A stretch of 48,189 bases of DNA from Candidatus Saccharimonadota bacterium (GCA_022841445.1 JALHRM010000007.1:1-48189); one strand, 5' to 3'. Shown: positions 35,142-44,824, counted from the first letter of the stretch. Notes: a model not told the origin generated them from the sequence alone. Numbers and translations: made by a program.

Positions 35142-36011
35142 TTAAAGCGAACTTATAGTTTTTGAAACGGGGATAAGATCAGGATCGCTCCAAGCGTTTG
35201 AGGATGAATACTTTAACGACTTTGTTTCAGCAATAGCCCGAGTATAAGAATTACCAGATCTGTCATTAATATCGTATCCGGTTAATTGTTTAGTAAACAA
35301 AATGCCTGGGTACGCAGATCCTGTTTTAAGATTGGTAACAGTAAATACTTGCGGTAAATAGAAACTATAGTTATCTAAATCATCTTCGAAACTGCTCACA
35401 TTATCAATCGCAGGCTTAGCATCTGAATAGACCAAGAAATTGGAGGTTTTACTCGAAAATTCTTTCGGGTACCAATCCGCTGATAGTTTTTCTTCCTTTG
35501 GCTGATCGCCGTACGTTAATACATATGAATTCCCAGATTTTTTGTATCCACTGACAAAGCTATCATATACATCCTGTAGCGCACCTCCACCTCCTAAGAA
35601 TTCTCTTTCATGGTCTGCGCTTAGGACATGAAATTGCAATCCAATTTTCTTGGAGAAGCTACCGGTGTGGCTAGTTCCTTTGTAACGTATCGGATCTGGG
35701 TACCCTAGGCCGCTATTATCCTTATCGTAATCTACACCCTTGCCAACCTCGATACTCACCTCTCCCCATACTTTTGGATAGGCAAATTTGAAGCCGAGCT
35801 CTTTGCTTTCATACCATACCCAATCAGCTGGAACTTCAATCTGTTTTTTTGATGAAATATTCGATAGGCTTCCTTGTTCGGCGTTGGAGAGTGCATCGTC
35901 GGCTTTGTTGGTAGCTTGATAAACATAATAGCCAGTGCCAACAACCAATGCTGCAAACACTAGCATTAGCACTGTGTGAAGGGGGCTAAAGCCGTTTTGA
36001 TTAGAAGACAT
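35142..36011 (-). CDS. Pilin-like single-pass protein, unknown function
   Basis: The product has 289 residues. The N-terminus SSNQNGFSPLHTVLMLVFA has the same G-F-S-P layout as the protein at 26344-26940, then a hydrophobic helix to about residue 31 and YQATNKADDALS, again like YKNQNKADDS there. The remaining 250 residues form an extracellular domain with WVWYESKELGFKFAYPKVWG, a phrase similar to the PsbP-like lipoprotein fold (xLGFxFxYPxxW). There is no Glu at mature position 5, so true pilin processing is uncertain. It is one of three anchored proteins in a row on this strand. Confidence 0.7.
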   Translation of the reverse strand: MSSNQNGFSPLHTVLMLVFAALVVGTGYYVYQATNKADDALSNAEQGSLSNISSKKQIEVPADWVWYESKELGFKFAYPKVWGEVSIEVGKGVDYDKDNSGLGYPDPIRYKGTSHTGSFSKKIGLQFHVLSADHEREFLGGGGALQDVYDSFVSGYKKSGNSYVLTYGDQPKEEKLSADWYPKEFSSKTSNFLVYSDAKPAIDNVSSFEDDLDNYSFYLPQVFTVTNLKTGSAYPGILFTKQLTGYDINDRSGNSYTRAIAETKSLKYSSSNAWSDPDLIPVSKTISSL

Positions 36012-36020
36012 CCTCAGTCC

Positions 36021-36638
36021 TTATTTTATTAGCTCGACCGGTAGCTGGACGCTCGTTTCTATCAATCCAGCATCAACCGCCAAATAAAACCCAAATCCTG
36101 CCAAAAGCAGTACTGCTACGACTATCCAAGCCAGTTTTTCATCAGATTTATGTTGCGGGGCTGTCCCTAACTTAACGTTATATTCCCCGCTTTCAACCAA
36201 CGATTGAATTTTTTCCTCTCGCGCCAGCACGGCATCTTCTACCTGCTTGGTTGTTTGAACATCTTTTAACACAGCGCCGACTGGCGGCTTTTCATCGAGT
36301 TCACTTTCTGAAGTAGTTTTTTCTTCCTTTTTAGTAGCTTCGGTAATACTCACACCATCTTCAGTTTTTTGTTCGTCAGTGAGCGGCTTTATAACGGTTT
36401 TTGTAACTGATGGTGGTTTTGTCTGTTCCTTGGGCGGATCTTTTTGGTCTGTTTCATGTGTATCGGTAGGTGATAACTGGCTGACCATAGCGTCTTCTTT
36501 TACCATCGGGTCGTCCACCAACGGCTTATGCCCACTAATCAGCGGTTTACTCGTTGAATCTGGCACGGTCTGATTTGGCTTAGCAACATCAAAAACTTTT
36601 TTGGGTTCCTGTGGACTGCTTTTTGGAGGAGTTGCCAT
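36021..36638 (-). CDS. Tail-anchored, mostly disordered protein
   Basis: The product has 205 residues. Residues 1-165 are low-complexity (Lys, Glu, Pro, Thr, Asp) with VGAVLKDVQTTKQVEDAVLA as a likely helix. One membrane segment lies at about 172-190 (AWIVVAVLLLAGFGFYLAV). A short tail follows (DAGLIETSVQLPVELIK). With a cytoplasmic-looking N-terminal region and a C-terminal helix, it could be a tail-anchored or a reverse-signal protein. It is nine bases after tpiA on the same strand. No known family. Confidence 0.6.
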   Translation of the reverse strand: MATPPKSSPQEPKKVFDVAKPNQTVPDSTSKPLISGHKPLVDDPMVKEDAMVSQLSPTDTHETDQKDPPKEQTKPPSVTKTVIKPLTDEQKTEDGVSITEATKKEEKTTSESELDEKPPVGAVLKDVQTTKQVEDAVLAREEKIQSLVESGEYNVKLGTAPQHKSDEKLAWIVVAVLLLAGFGFYLAVDAGLIETSVQLPVELIK

Positions 36639-36646
36639 GATAATTC

Positions 36647-37444
36647 CTACGCTTCAATTCGTTCACGTTGCAGGCGGTAGGCGGTACGTACCATGCCAGA
36701 AAATTCATGGTAGTTAAGGCTTGCACCACCCGGGAGCAGCCCATCAATTCCTGGAGTACTCAAATATGCTTTTGCATTTTCGGCATTCGAACTGCCACCG
36801 TACAGAATTCGCACCATCTTGGCGGCCTTAGGTCCATATAACTCTTCTATATTGTGTCGTATAAATTTAGCAACTCGCTCGACTTGCTCCGGCGTGGCAA
36901 TTTCGTGGTGAGCATAATTACTGCCGCTGCTTATCGCCCACACCGGTTCATATGCAATCACCATTTTTGCCACTTCCCGGGCGGTCATATTGCTTAACCC
37001 ACTTACTACCTGATCGTGTAGTACTTTTTCGGTTTCGCCGGCTACTTTTTCGGTTTTTGTTTCGCCAACGCATAATATTGGAGTGATTTCGTTTCGTACC
37101 GCCGCTGCAACTTTGTCTCGTATCAAATCAAGCGGCTCGCCAAACACATGACGCCGCTCAGAATGACCGATAATCGCATAATGCACTAGATCCCGGAGCA
37201 TCGTAAAGCTAACTTCACCGGTATACGCCCCCTCGTCAATGTGAAAGGCGTTTTGCGTCGCAAGCCGAAACTTGCGCCGGTCTATCTGTACACTCAATGG
37301 CTGCAGCACAAGCATGCTTGGCGCCAGTACCACCTCTACGTCTCTGTGGATTTTAATCCGTTCATGAAGTCGATGAAGAAGCAGGCTCGCCTGCGAGGCG
37401 TTAAGATGCATTTTCCAGTTACCAACGATCAGGATTTTACGCAT
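36647..37444 (-). CDS. tpiA: Triose-phosphate isomerase
   Basis: The product has 265 residues. Catalytic elements: GNWKMHLNA (Lys), AIIGHSERRHVFGEP (His), IAYEPVWAIS (Glu) and the phosphate-binding LYGGSSN and GIDGLLPGGASLN. The last differs from the usual DGALVGGASL. It interconverts dihydroxyacetone phosphate and glyceraldehyde-3-phosphate. It lies between pgk and an anchored protein on one strand. Confidence 0.95.
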   Translation of the reverse strand: MRKILIVGNWKMHLNASQASLLLHRLHERIKIHRDVEVVLAPSMLVLQPLSVQIDRRKFRLATQNAFHIDEGAYTGEVSFTMLRDLVHYAIIGHSERRHVFGEPLDLIRDKVAAAVRNEITPILCVGETKTEKVAGETEKVLHDQVVSGLSNMTAREVAKMVIAYEPVWAISSGSNYAHHEIATPEQVERVAKFIRHNIEELYGPKAAKMVRILYGGSSNAENAKAYLSTPGIDGLLPGGASLNYHEFSGMVRTAYRLQRERIEA

Positions 37445-37482
37445 TACTTCGTTATTCCTTTTATGCTTAATTTCATTGTATC

Positions 37483-38793
37483 CTACTTTTCCATATCATT
37501 GAGTGCACGTACACCTGGTAGATCTTTGCCGCTCATTAATTCTAAACTTGCCCCGCCTCCTGTTGATACATGATCAAAATCATCTGTTAGACCTTGAGAC
37601 TGTACATACCCGACCGTGTCTCCACCCCCAACAAGGCTAAACGCCCGATTGGCATGGTGGTTACTGGTGCCGACAATGGCATCCACAATCATGCGAGTAG
37701 CATGCGAAAAGGGCGCCGGAGCACCATTTATGCCTTCTGTCTCCGTTACACCGCATGTACCGTTCCATAGCACCGTGCTCGCTATATCTACAGCGCCTGC
37801 AATACGTGAGGCACTCACTGGTCCGATATCAAGTGCCATTTCATCTTTTGTTACCGTATAGCTAGTAAATGGCGGTACCTTTGGATACGACTCAATGTCG
37901 TGTAACGTGTGAGATGCCAGATCAATCACTCGAGTTGATTTAGTACCTTCAATGTCTGTCGAAACTACGATATCTGTCGGCACAATAAACCGAAACGGAC
38001 GCTTTTTTTCTATGGCTTCTGCTCGCTCTAAAATATCCTCGGCAATATCTTCCGATTCTTCGTCAAGCACACTACTCCCCATAGCGTATCCCTGAACTGC
38101 CAAAAATGTATTTGCCATCGCACCTACCACCGCCACACAGTCGGCATGTTCTAGCAAGCGTTCTAAAATTTCTATTTTGTCACTGACTTTTGCCCCACCA
38201 ATAATCGCCACGAGTGGCCGCTTCGGGTCTTCCATGACCTTAGTTATAGTATCGACTTCACGTTCGAGTAGTAGACCTGCAACTGCGGGAATATGTTGCT
38301 TAGTAATAGCATCAGTGCTGGCATGAGCCCGATGAACTACCCCAAATCCATCCTGCACAAATACTTCTGCGCCAGATGCTTCAATAATTGCTTTGGCAAA
38401 TGCCTCGTCGTTTTTTTCTTCTTCAGGGTGATACCGTAGATTTTCAAGCAGTATAATTCCGCTCGGTTTGAGTGCCGCACACATAGTTTTAGCAGCATCT
38501 CCGATACAATCCGCTGCAAACTGTACGTCTTTACCCAAAAGCTCGGCGAGACGAGTCGATACCGGTAAAAGACTAGCCGCTGCGTCTTCAGAATCTTTTG
38601 GTCGACCAAGATGCGATATTATAACCAAAGAACATTCTTGCTCAAGGATGTATCGAATAGTGGGCAATGCTTGTTTTATTCTATAATCATCAGTTATCTC
38701 ACCGCCATCAACTGGCACATTAAAATCGGCCCGCAGTAGTACCCGCCGACCCTTAAGATCAATGTCTCGGATTGTTTTCTTGTTAAAACTCAC
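37483..38793 (-). CDS. pgk: Phosphoglycerate kinase
   Basis: The product has 436 residues from a GTG start at 38793, which has an AAGGG site seven or eight bases upstream. A TTG at 38829 opens a longer frame but has no such site. Motifs are RADFNVPVDGGEITDDYRI, ISHLGRPKDSED, LLENLRYHPEEEKND and NGTCGVTE, then GGGDTVGYV, equivalent to the usual GGGDSAAA. It makes ATP from 1,3-bisphosphoglycerate. It is 38 bases from tpiA and a short gap from pyk. Confidence 0.94.
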   Translation of the reverse strand: MSFNKKTIRDIDLKGRRVLLRADFNVPVDGGEITDDYRIKQALPTIRYILEQECSLVIISHLGRPKDSEDAAASLLPVSTRLAELLGKDVQFAADCIGDAAKTMCAALKPSGIILLENLRYHPEEEKNDEAFAKAIIEASGAEVFVQDGFGVVHRAHASTDAITKQHIPAVAGLLLEREVDTITKVMEDPKRPLVAIIGGAKVSDKIEILERLLEHADCVAVVGAMANTFLAVQGYAMGSSVLDEESEDIAEDILERAEAIEKKRPFRFIVPTDIVVSTDIEGTKSTRVIDLASHTLHDIESYPKVPPFTSYTVTKDEMALDIGPVSASRIAGAVDIASTVLWNGTCGVTETEGINGAPAPFSHATRMIVDAIVGTSNHHANRAFSLVGGGDTVGYVQSQGLTDDFDHVSTGGGASLELMSGKDLPGVRALNDMEK

Positions 38794-38852
38794 TCGCCCA
38801 CCCTTATCATTCTCCCTGTATTGAAGCAAAAAACGCTTACAATTACCAGTGT

Positions 38853-40295
38853 TCAGTCCAGTAAGCGAACTTTAATTGTATCGGTCGTACCGACGACTCC
38901 TGGGTATTTTCCAGAACAAGTGACGATAATGTCGCCTTTATTCAAAACATCATATTTGCGTAACCAGTTAGTTAATTTTGTGGCGGCAAACTTGTCATCT
39001 GGACGCACATAGCTTTTTGTACCATAGACAATAGCCAGTTGATTGGCTACTCGCCCATCGCTAGTAACGGCAATTAGCGGCAGTTCAGGCCTGCGGCACG
39101 CAATCTGCTTGGCGGTTTCGCCACTTTTTGTTTCAACGACAATGGCCGCCGCGTAGACAGATTCAGCAAGTCTGATAACTGCGTTGCTGATCGCACCCTG
39201 CATATCATGATCATCCGGTTTGTGCTCACCAAACACTGCGCGCAGCGGCGCGTTTTTCTGTGTATATGTAATGACGCGTTTCATAACTTTAACAGATTCA
39301 ATTGGGAATTTCCCACTTGCTGTTTCATCGCTAAGCATTAAGCAATCTGCACCCACTAAAACTGCAGTCGCAATGTCCGATACTTCTGCCCGAGTTGGCT
39401 CTGGAGCGTCGGCCATCGTGGCCAGCATTTGAGTAGCAACAATTGTCGGCTTGGCGTAGCGATGACCTAATCCAATGATCTTGCGTTGTGTTATTGGTAC
39501 ACTCTCTGGAAGCGTTTCCGTTGCCAAATCACCGCGCGCCACCATCACCGCATCACTAACCTTGGTAATTTCCTCGATGTTATCAACGGCTGCTTGTGTT
39601 TCGATTTTAGCTATAACTTTAGCGTGCGAACCAAGGGCATGCAGGCGCCGTTTTAGGTTTTCGATGTCTTCAGCGGACTGCACAAAACTTAGCGCTACAT
39701 AATCAATGTCCTGGGTCGATCCAAAAACAATGTCTTCTCTGTCTTTTTTAGTGAAGATATCACCCTTAAAGTCCGTGTCAGGCAGGTTTATGCCTTTGCG
39801 TTTTAGCATAATGCCGTCGTTGTCTGCTTTCGCATAGACTACGCTATCCTTGACGGTGCTAATAATAAATCTTAGTCGCCCATCATTAATATACATACGC
39901 TCACCGCGCTGGACTTTTTTGGCCAAGTCATACTGCAACGGAACTATATTGTCTTTTTCGTAGTTGGACTTAAAGCCAAACTTAAACTCTTGCCCCGTCT
40001 GGACATTTATCATTCCATCAAAATCGCCTAGCCGTATTTTTGGCCCCTGCAAATCCTGAATAATAGCTACCGGTTTCCCATAAGCGGCAGATGCCTTGCG
40101 AATCAAATCAATCTTTTCACCGTGCCATTCATGTGTCCCGTGACTAAAATTAAGCCTCAACCCATTTGCGCCGGCTTTAATAAGCTCCGTGATGCTTTTG
40201 TAGTTATCTGTTGCCGGCCCGACCGTCGCGATTATTTTGGTACGCTTAAAACGAGTTGCCGGCACTTTTGGTGCCTTGCGTGTTGTATTTACCAT
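38853..40295 (-). CDS. pyk: Pyruvate kinase
   Basis: The product has 480 residues. Family motifs: FKRTKIIATVGPATDN, GLRLNFSHGTHEWH, DLQGPKIRLGDF, KIETQAAVDNIEEI, VMVARGDLATE and MLSDETASGKFPIESVKVM. The C-terminal domain (residues 360-480) is present. This enzyme produces ATP and pyruvate, and with Pgk gives substrate-level ATP. It is the first gene of the minus-strand run that ends with ksgA. The start has AAAGG close to the ATG, with TACACT a few bases upstream as a possible -10. The 77-base gap to the divergent gene at 40373 should carry both promoters. Confidence 0.95.
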   Translation of the reverse strand: MVNTTRKAPKVPATRFKRTKIIATVGPATDNYKSITELIKAGANGLRLNFSHGTHEWHGEKIDLIRKASAAYGKPVAIIQDLQGPKIRLGDFDGMINVQTGQEFKFGFKSNYEKDNIVPLQYDLAKKVQRGERMYINDGRLRFIISTVKDSVVYAKADNDGIMLKRKGINLPDTDFKGDIFTKKDREDIVFGSTQDIDYVALSFVQSAEDIENLKRRLHALGSHAKVIAKIETQAAVDNIEEITKVSDAVMVARGDLATETLPESVPITQRKIIGLGHRYAKPTIVATQMLATMADAPEPTRAEVSDIATAVLVGADCLMLSDETASGKFPIESVKVMKRVITYTQKNAPLRAVFGEHKPDDHDMQGAISNAVIRLAESVYAAAIVVETKSGETAKQIACRRPELPLIAVTSDGRVANQLAIVYGTKSYVRPDDKFAATKLTNWLRKYDVLNKGDIIVTCSGKYPGVVGTTDTIKVRLLD

Positions 40296-40372
40296 TACCT
40301 TTAAGTGTACGCGCCCAGGTTGACCCCGTAAAGTCTTGAAAACAAGCCAGAATAATATGCTAGTGTAGAGAC

Positions 40373-41458
40373 ATGAATACCAACCTCCCTATGTACGACC
40401 CAGCAAAAACGTACGACGACAATTTTGATAATGGTCCTTTTGGCGACATAACAAATAATGTCGACTCTGACACGACCAATTCTGCTACATTTTCATTTCT
40501 TGGATTTCAATTAAATAGTCCTTTTGGCATTCCGGCTGGACCACTGCTAAACGGGAAGTACGTATCCGCTGCACTTAACTCTGGGTTTGACGTTGTTTGT
40601 TATAAAACACAGCGAAGTGTTCCATTCGGTGTCAATGAATTTCCTAATGTCCTGTATGTAAATGTAGATGGCGACCTAACCATCGAAAAAGCTTCGCAGC
40701 CGCTTGTCGGAAAAACCACACCCAGCGACGACCCAAAAAAACTTACCATAACTAATTCTTTTGGCAACCCATCACGTGGCCCAGAATTCTGGGTCAATGA
40801 TCTTAAAAATTGTCTTACAGATGAACAGTCAGGACAACTGGTAATTATGAGCGTCGTTGGCACCATTAAAGATGGATCTAGTCATGATGACTACTACCAA
40901 GATTTCGCCGATACAGCCAGGCTGGCAACAGATACTGGCGTCAAAGCTGTTGAAATAAACCTTTCGTGCCCTAATGTAGCCAACGAAGGAATACTTTGTT
41001 ACACACCTGATGCCGTTGAAGCCATTTGTCAGAAAACAAGGCAGGCTATTGGCAACACACCTCTTATAGCAAAAATCGGCTACTTTACTACCGAACAAGA
41101 AAATCTACTTCGCTCTGTAGTACAAAAAATGTCGCCTTACGTAAATGCCATATCGGCTATCAATACAATCCCTGCACCGATAGTTGACGAAAAAGGCAAT
41201 CAAGCTCTGCCTGGCCAGAACCGCCTAAGTAGTGGAATGTGCGGGGCTAGTATCAAATGGGCGGGGATAGAAATGGTTTCTCGCCTTAAAAAAATACGAG
41301 ATCAGCTAGGTCTTAACTTTGAGATAGTTGGTGTTGGTGGGGTTATGAACCCGGATGATTTTCATCAGTATATTGATGCGGGAGCGTCAATTGTACAATC
41401 TGCCACCGGCGCAATGTGGAATGCCCACCTCGCCCAAGAAATCAAAGCATCTTTGTAA
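40373..41458 (+). CDS. Dihydroorotate-dehydrogenase-like flavoprotein
   Basis: The product has 361 residues. The FMN barrel shows FLGFQLNSPFGIPAGPLLNG, VCYKTQRSV, AVEINLSCPNVANEG, PLIAKIGYF, and the C-terminal phosphate-binding IVGVGGVMNPDD with AGASIVQSATGAMW. The LSCPN region is diagnostic for the DHODH/dihydropyrimidine dehydrogenase group. A 50-residue N-terminal extension precedes the barrel. Class and electron acceptor cannot be read. No other pyrimidine gene is in the window. Its stop is six bases from the convergent gene at 41465. Confidence 0.85.
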   Translation: MNTNLPMYDPAKTYDDNFDNGPFGDITNNVDSDTTNSATFSFLGFQLNSPFGIPAGPLLNGKYVSAALNSGFDVVCYKTQRSVPFGVNEFPNVLYVNVDGDLTIEKASQPLVGKTTPSDDPKKLTITNSFGNPSRGPEFWVNDLKNCLTDEQSGQLVIMSVVGTIKDGSSHDDYYQDFADTARLATDTGVKAVEINLSCPNVANEGILCYTPDAVEAICQKTRQAIGNTPLIAKIGYFTTEQENLLRSVVQKMSPYVNAISAINTIPAPIVDEKGNQALPGQNRLSSGMCGASIKWAGIEMVSRLKKIRDQLGLNFEIVGVGGVMNPDDFHQYIDAGASIVQSATGAMWNAHLAQEIKASL

Positions 41459-41464
41459 ATAGCT

Positions 41465-43174
41465 CTACTTAAGCGATAAAAACAAAACAACCCCGATAAT
41501 AACCACAAACACTACTGTTATGGGCAATAACTTTGATGATGGCTGATTATCGTGATAAGTTATCTGCTGGACTAGATCCGGACTCTTGGATGGACTCGGC
41601 AACACACCCTCAGTATTAATCGGCATGTTAGGTGCAGTTAATGGCAATGGAGCGTAGCCTCCGGCAGCACCTAGCAATACCCCGGCATCAGCCCGCTTGG
41701 TGAGTTTTTCGTATAACTCCGGGTGTTTTTTGCGTATTTCAGCAACCTGCCATTGCTCTAGTTTTGGCAATGCAGACTTTCTTTCAACCGCCAGCTGCGT
41801 TGCCACCACCCAATCCGGCGATTTATCTAATAACACCTTTTCGGCTGCATCGCTACCTACTACAAGTTCTTGCTTTATACTGTGTTCAATCTCCGCCCTA
41901 CCAACAGACTGTACTTCTTTTTTATCAATCAACACGGCATCTGCGTCAATAACTTGCTGTAAAACATCCATACTTGAAAATTTTTGACTCTGTGCTTTTT
42001 CAGCTGTTTTCGGAGATACTTCCGGCTGCTTTTCCAGTGAACTGACTTTTGCCACAACTTGAGTTGTAACTATCTCTTTCGACGCTGTCTTTGCCAAGTT
42101 CTCTGTTTTAGTCCTAGTTTCGTCACTTGAAATCGGTTGCTGCAAACTTTCCTGCTGCGCGCTGATTGGCGACCGTTCAAGCTCCGCTTTCTTAGCATCG
42201 GACTTCTTTTTCTCGATGAGCAGTAATTCAGTTTCTTCTTTTGATTTCTTGAGTTGCTCACTGGATGACTTAAGTTCCTTGTTTAAACTGTTGATGCGCC
42301 TATTGGCGCTGCGTCGCTTAAGCAACCAACCGACACCAAGCCCAAGCAAGAACGGTCCAACCGGCGAATTTCGGCGGCGTCTTTCTAGTCTAGGTGCTGC
42401 TTCGCCCATACCCGGAATCGGCGGCGCACCACCGACCGCCAGAGCAGCTCCTCCACCAATAGCAGCAGCCGTGCCTAAAACCGTATTCGCACCAAAATTT
42501 GGGCCTGTAGGGTTGCCCGGATTTGGTGGTAGAATTGGCGGCCGCGAACCGCCGCCTACAACTATTGGGTCATCAGGGCTAGTCTCGGCATCATCAATCA
42601 TTACAGTCTCGGCAGCGTCCTCAAGCTCTTCGCTTACCACCCGCGCTTCATTCACTTCGCCAGTTGTAACATCAAACGCAGCTGCAGGCGCCGCTGCTGA
42701 TGTGACTTTGCGAATGTTGCGAAACATTTCGTTGGTGGCTTCTTCTTTGTCACTCAGCTGCTGGGCAACAGTTTCCAGTAAGCCATCTACTCTTTGGGTT
42801 AGCTCCTCGGCAGATTGTACTTGTTCCTCGGCATCAAACAGTTCGCCTTCTTCGCCCATCCCTGCTGACTCATGAAGAAACTCCGGCGATTGAGTAGTTA
42901 TTTCAGCATTGTCTAACCCAACAGAGTCTTCGATTACTTCTGTGGCGGTAGATTCGCCCACCTCGCCTTGCACCACTGAAGCTTCGTCAGCAGCGTGCGT
43001 TGTAGCGACCGATTCCGCATCTGCTTCGTGATCAGTCCGGCGCTCATTGTCTACGGCTTTTTTCGTTTCTTGAGTCTTATCCCGAGTGTTGTCCGAATCT
43101 CGTCTTGCTTGATCACGCTTACGCTTGAGTATATCGTCAGTATCTTTTTCCGGATTGCTGCCAAGTGCTTCCAT
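41465..43174 (-). CDS. Long low-complexity membrane protein, unknown function
   Basis: The product has 569 residues. Residues 1-220 are charged and disordered, rich in Glu, Asp, Thr and Ala. A glycine/alanine-rich hydrophobic region lies at about 229-255 (VLGTAAAIGGGAALAVGG), followed by a weaker hydrophobic GPFLLGLGVGWLL near 277. A coiled coil, RINSLNKELKSSSEQLKKSK and so on, spans about 295-335. The last 20 residues are a membrane helix, LPITVVFVVIIGVVLFLSLK. It could be a scaffold that spans or tethers membranes. No known domain was recognised. Confidence 0.6.
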   Translation of the reverse strand: MEALGSNPEKDTDDILKRKRDQARRDSDNTRDKTQETKKAVDNERRTDHEADAESVATTHAADEASVVQGEVGESTATEVIEDSVGLDNAEITTQSPEFLHESAGMGEEGELFDAEEQVQSAEELTQRVDGLLETVAQQLSDKEEATNEMFRNIRKVTSAAAPAAAFDVTTGEVNEARVVSEELEDAAETVMIDDAETSPDDPIVVGGGSRPPILPPNPGNPTGPNFGANTVLGTAAAIGGGAALAVGGAPPIPGMGEAAPRLERRRRNSPVGPFLLGLGVGWLLKRRSANRRINSLNKELKSSSEQLKKSKEETELLLIEKKKSDAKKAELERSPISAQQESLQQPISSDETRTKTENLAKTASKEIVTTQVVAKVSSLEKQPEVSPKTAEKAQSQKFSSMDVLQQVIDADAVLIDKKEVQSVGRAEIEHSIKQELVVGSDAAEKVLLDKSPDWVVATQLAVERKSALPKLEQWQVAEIRKKHPELYEKLTKRADAGVLLGAAGGYAPLPLTAPNMPINTEGVLPSPSKSPDLVQQITYHDNQPSSKLLPITVVFVVIIGVVLFLSLK

Positions 43175-43350
43175 AATATGGTTTATCGTATCAGATGTGC
43201 GCAGATCTTCGCACCAAATACATGCACGAGAAGGAATGTCCTAAATTTAAGGCTAGTTTGAAAAAATTAAACCTCTTTTTGAGCAGAACCTCTAACTTGG
43301 CACAGCCAGAACACATGATGACTTAAAACTTTCCCGTAAACGCTTGTACG

Positions 43351-44478
43351 TTATATCAACTCAAACGTATGTTTGCCATAAGATTTACCATTTATCTGCA
43401 ATTGAATTTCATGACTTCCCGCATAGAGCGTGCGAGTGGTCCTAAACTGCTGAAGTAGATGGCGTTTTGAAATAGTAACAGGCTGGTTTTTCTTGAGCGT
43501 AACTCTTTTGAGCTTAAAAACTTTTCTAGTGTTGAGTTTCCTTAGTTTGTTTTGAAAATAGAGGATATAGTCGACAATTATGTTAGTGTCATCATTTGCC
43601 ACGATAGTAAATGAAAATTCTAGCGTGTCATTCATTTTCACCATTTTAGGAACAACAAAACAGGACACTTTTATGGGAGTCGTTTGTGAATATCCAAGCA
43701 ATAACATGGCTCTCGAATCTCCTTGCTTTGTCAAAGTTCGTAAAGCATGCCTCATGATGTAATCCATTTCCTCTGGTGCCTGTCTTCCGGATTTTTGCCA
43801 CTTCTTAAGCGCGTCTAACACTATATCTGGGCTGGTTTTTGAAATGTCGTTGAGATGATTTGCCACCGATCGTGTAACGAATCTGGTTCTGTCGTAATAG
43901 AGTCTGTCAAGTATTGAAAGTGAACTAGATACAGGAATGTTAATTTTTTTTGACCACGGGAGTTTTGGACGCGTTCCTTCACTACATAGTCTGCGCACAT
44001 GGTAATGGGAGTCGCCCGTCCATTTTGATAATTCACGTAGTGTTTCCTTAGGATACGCGTTGAGAAAATAGCGAATTGCATCCTCTGCTGAAAAACGTTG
44101 CGTTATTTTATGCAGTGCATTGAGTGAAAGTTGCACATATTCTTTTTCGCATCCGTATTTTGCTACATAGTCTGCATACGTAGCGTATATAAAATCACCA
44201 AAGTCACCATCTGATAATTGCGGATTATTTGGCGCCGGTAGTGCTTGAATGAGCACATCGATGGCAATGGAATAGTCGCTCGGCAAGTACTTTTTCAGAC
44301 ACTGTGCTACCCACGAAATGCGTGACTTCAATTCAAGTTCTGGAAATTTTACTACAACCTCGCGTGTAAACTCTCTAGTTCTAAGCGAAGGGTATACATT
44401 ATGTATTTCACTAGCTACTTGCTCAATTTTTACCCGGTTAAACAATATGTCTTTGAGTGGGACTTTTTGGTTGCTCAT
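43351..44478 (-). CDS. AlkC-type DNA alkylation repair glycosylase
   Basis: The product has 375 residues. HEAT-like helical repeats of the AlkD/AlkC fold cover about residues 40-255. The most telling part is WTGDSHYHVRRLCSEGTRPK, LPWSKK, then RFVTRSVANHLNDISKTSPD, which matches the AlkC family pattern (VRRLxSEGxRPRLPW ... VRRSVANHLNDIAKDHP). From about residue 275 a beta-rich domain follows (VSCFVVPKMVKMNDTLEFSF ... LYAGSHEIQLQINGK). This fits the Ig-like C-terminal domain described for AlkC. It removes 3-methyladenine-type lesions. It stands alone; 43175-43350 upstream of the neighbour holds nothing evident. Confidence 0.82.
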   Translation of the reverse strand: MSNQKVPLKDILFNRVKIEQVASEIHNVYPSLRTREFTREVVVKFPELELKSRISWVAQCLKKYLPSDYSIAIDVLIQALPAPNNPQLSDGDFGDFIYATYADYVAKYGCEKEYVQLSLNALHKITQRFSAEDAIRYFLNAYPKETLRELSKWTGDSHYHVRRLCSEGTRPKLPWSKKINIPVSSSLSILDRLYYDRTRFVTRSVANHLNDISKTSPDIVLDALKKWQKSGRQAPEEMDYIMRHALRTLTKQGDSRAMLLLGYSQTTPIKVSCFVVPKMVKMNDTLEFSFTIVANDDTNIIVDYILYFQNKLRKLNTRKVFKLKRVTLKKNQPVTISKRHLLQQFRTTRTLYAGSHEIQLQINGKSYGKHTFELI

Positions 44479-44695
44479 TACTTCTAGTAATCCTACGCCG
44501 TATCATTAACACGTTCAATAAGTGTTACTTTATTTTAAATTTTTATCGTAGTTAAAAATCCCAAGAATTAATAGTTCACACTTTCACGTTGTGCGTAACC
44601 CTCGTATAGGAGTTACGATGTCCAGGAAGTGTTTGTTAGCAGAAATATATACGTGTGCGTCAGTTTTTAGTCGCACTCAACAACTGAAATATCTT

Positions 44696-44770
<75 letters not shown>

Positions 44771-44794
44771 ACAATGACGAATATAACGGGGGTA

Positions 44795-44803
44795 ATTGTA
44801 CCA
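44795..44803 (-). promoter_or_regulatory. Extended -10 (TGGTACAAT) for tRNA-Glu
   Basis: TGGTACAAT on the minus strand lies 24 bases before the mature 5' end of the tRNA, in the same extended -10 form as the tmRNA and typA promoters. Confidence 0.5.
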
Positions 44804-44824
44804 CTATTTTGGATATATAGAAAA

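Noticed and set aside
42216-42875. 219-codon + strand frame
   Set aside because: Opposite a low-complexity coding region; it shows Ser/Pro/Ala runs typical of antisense reading.
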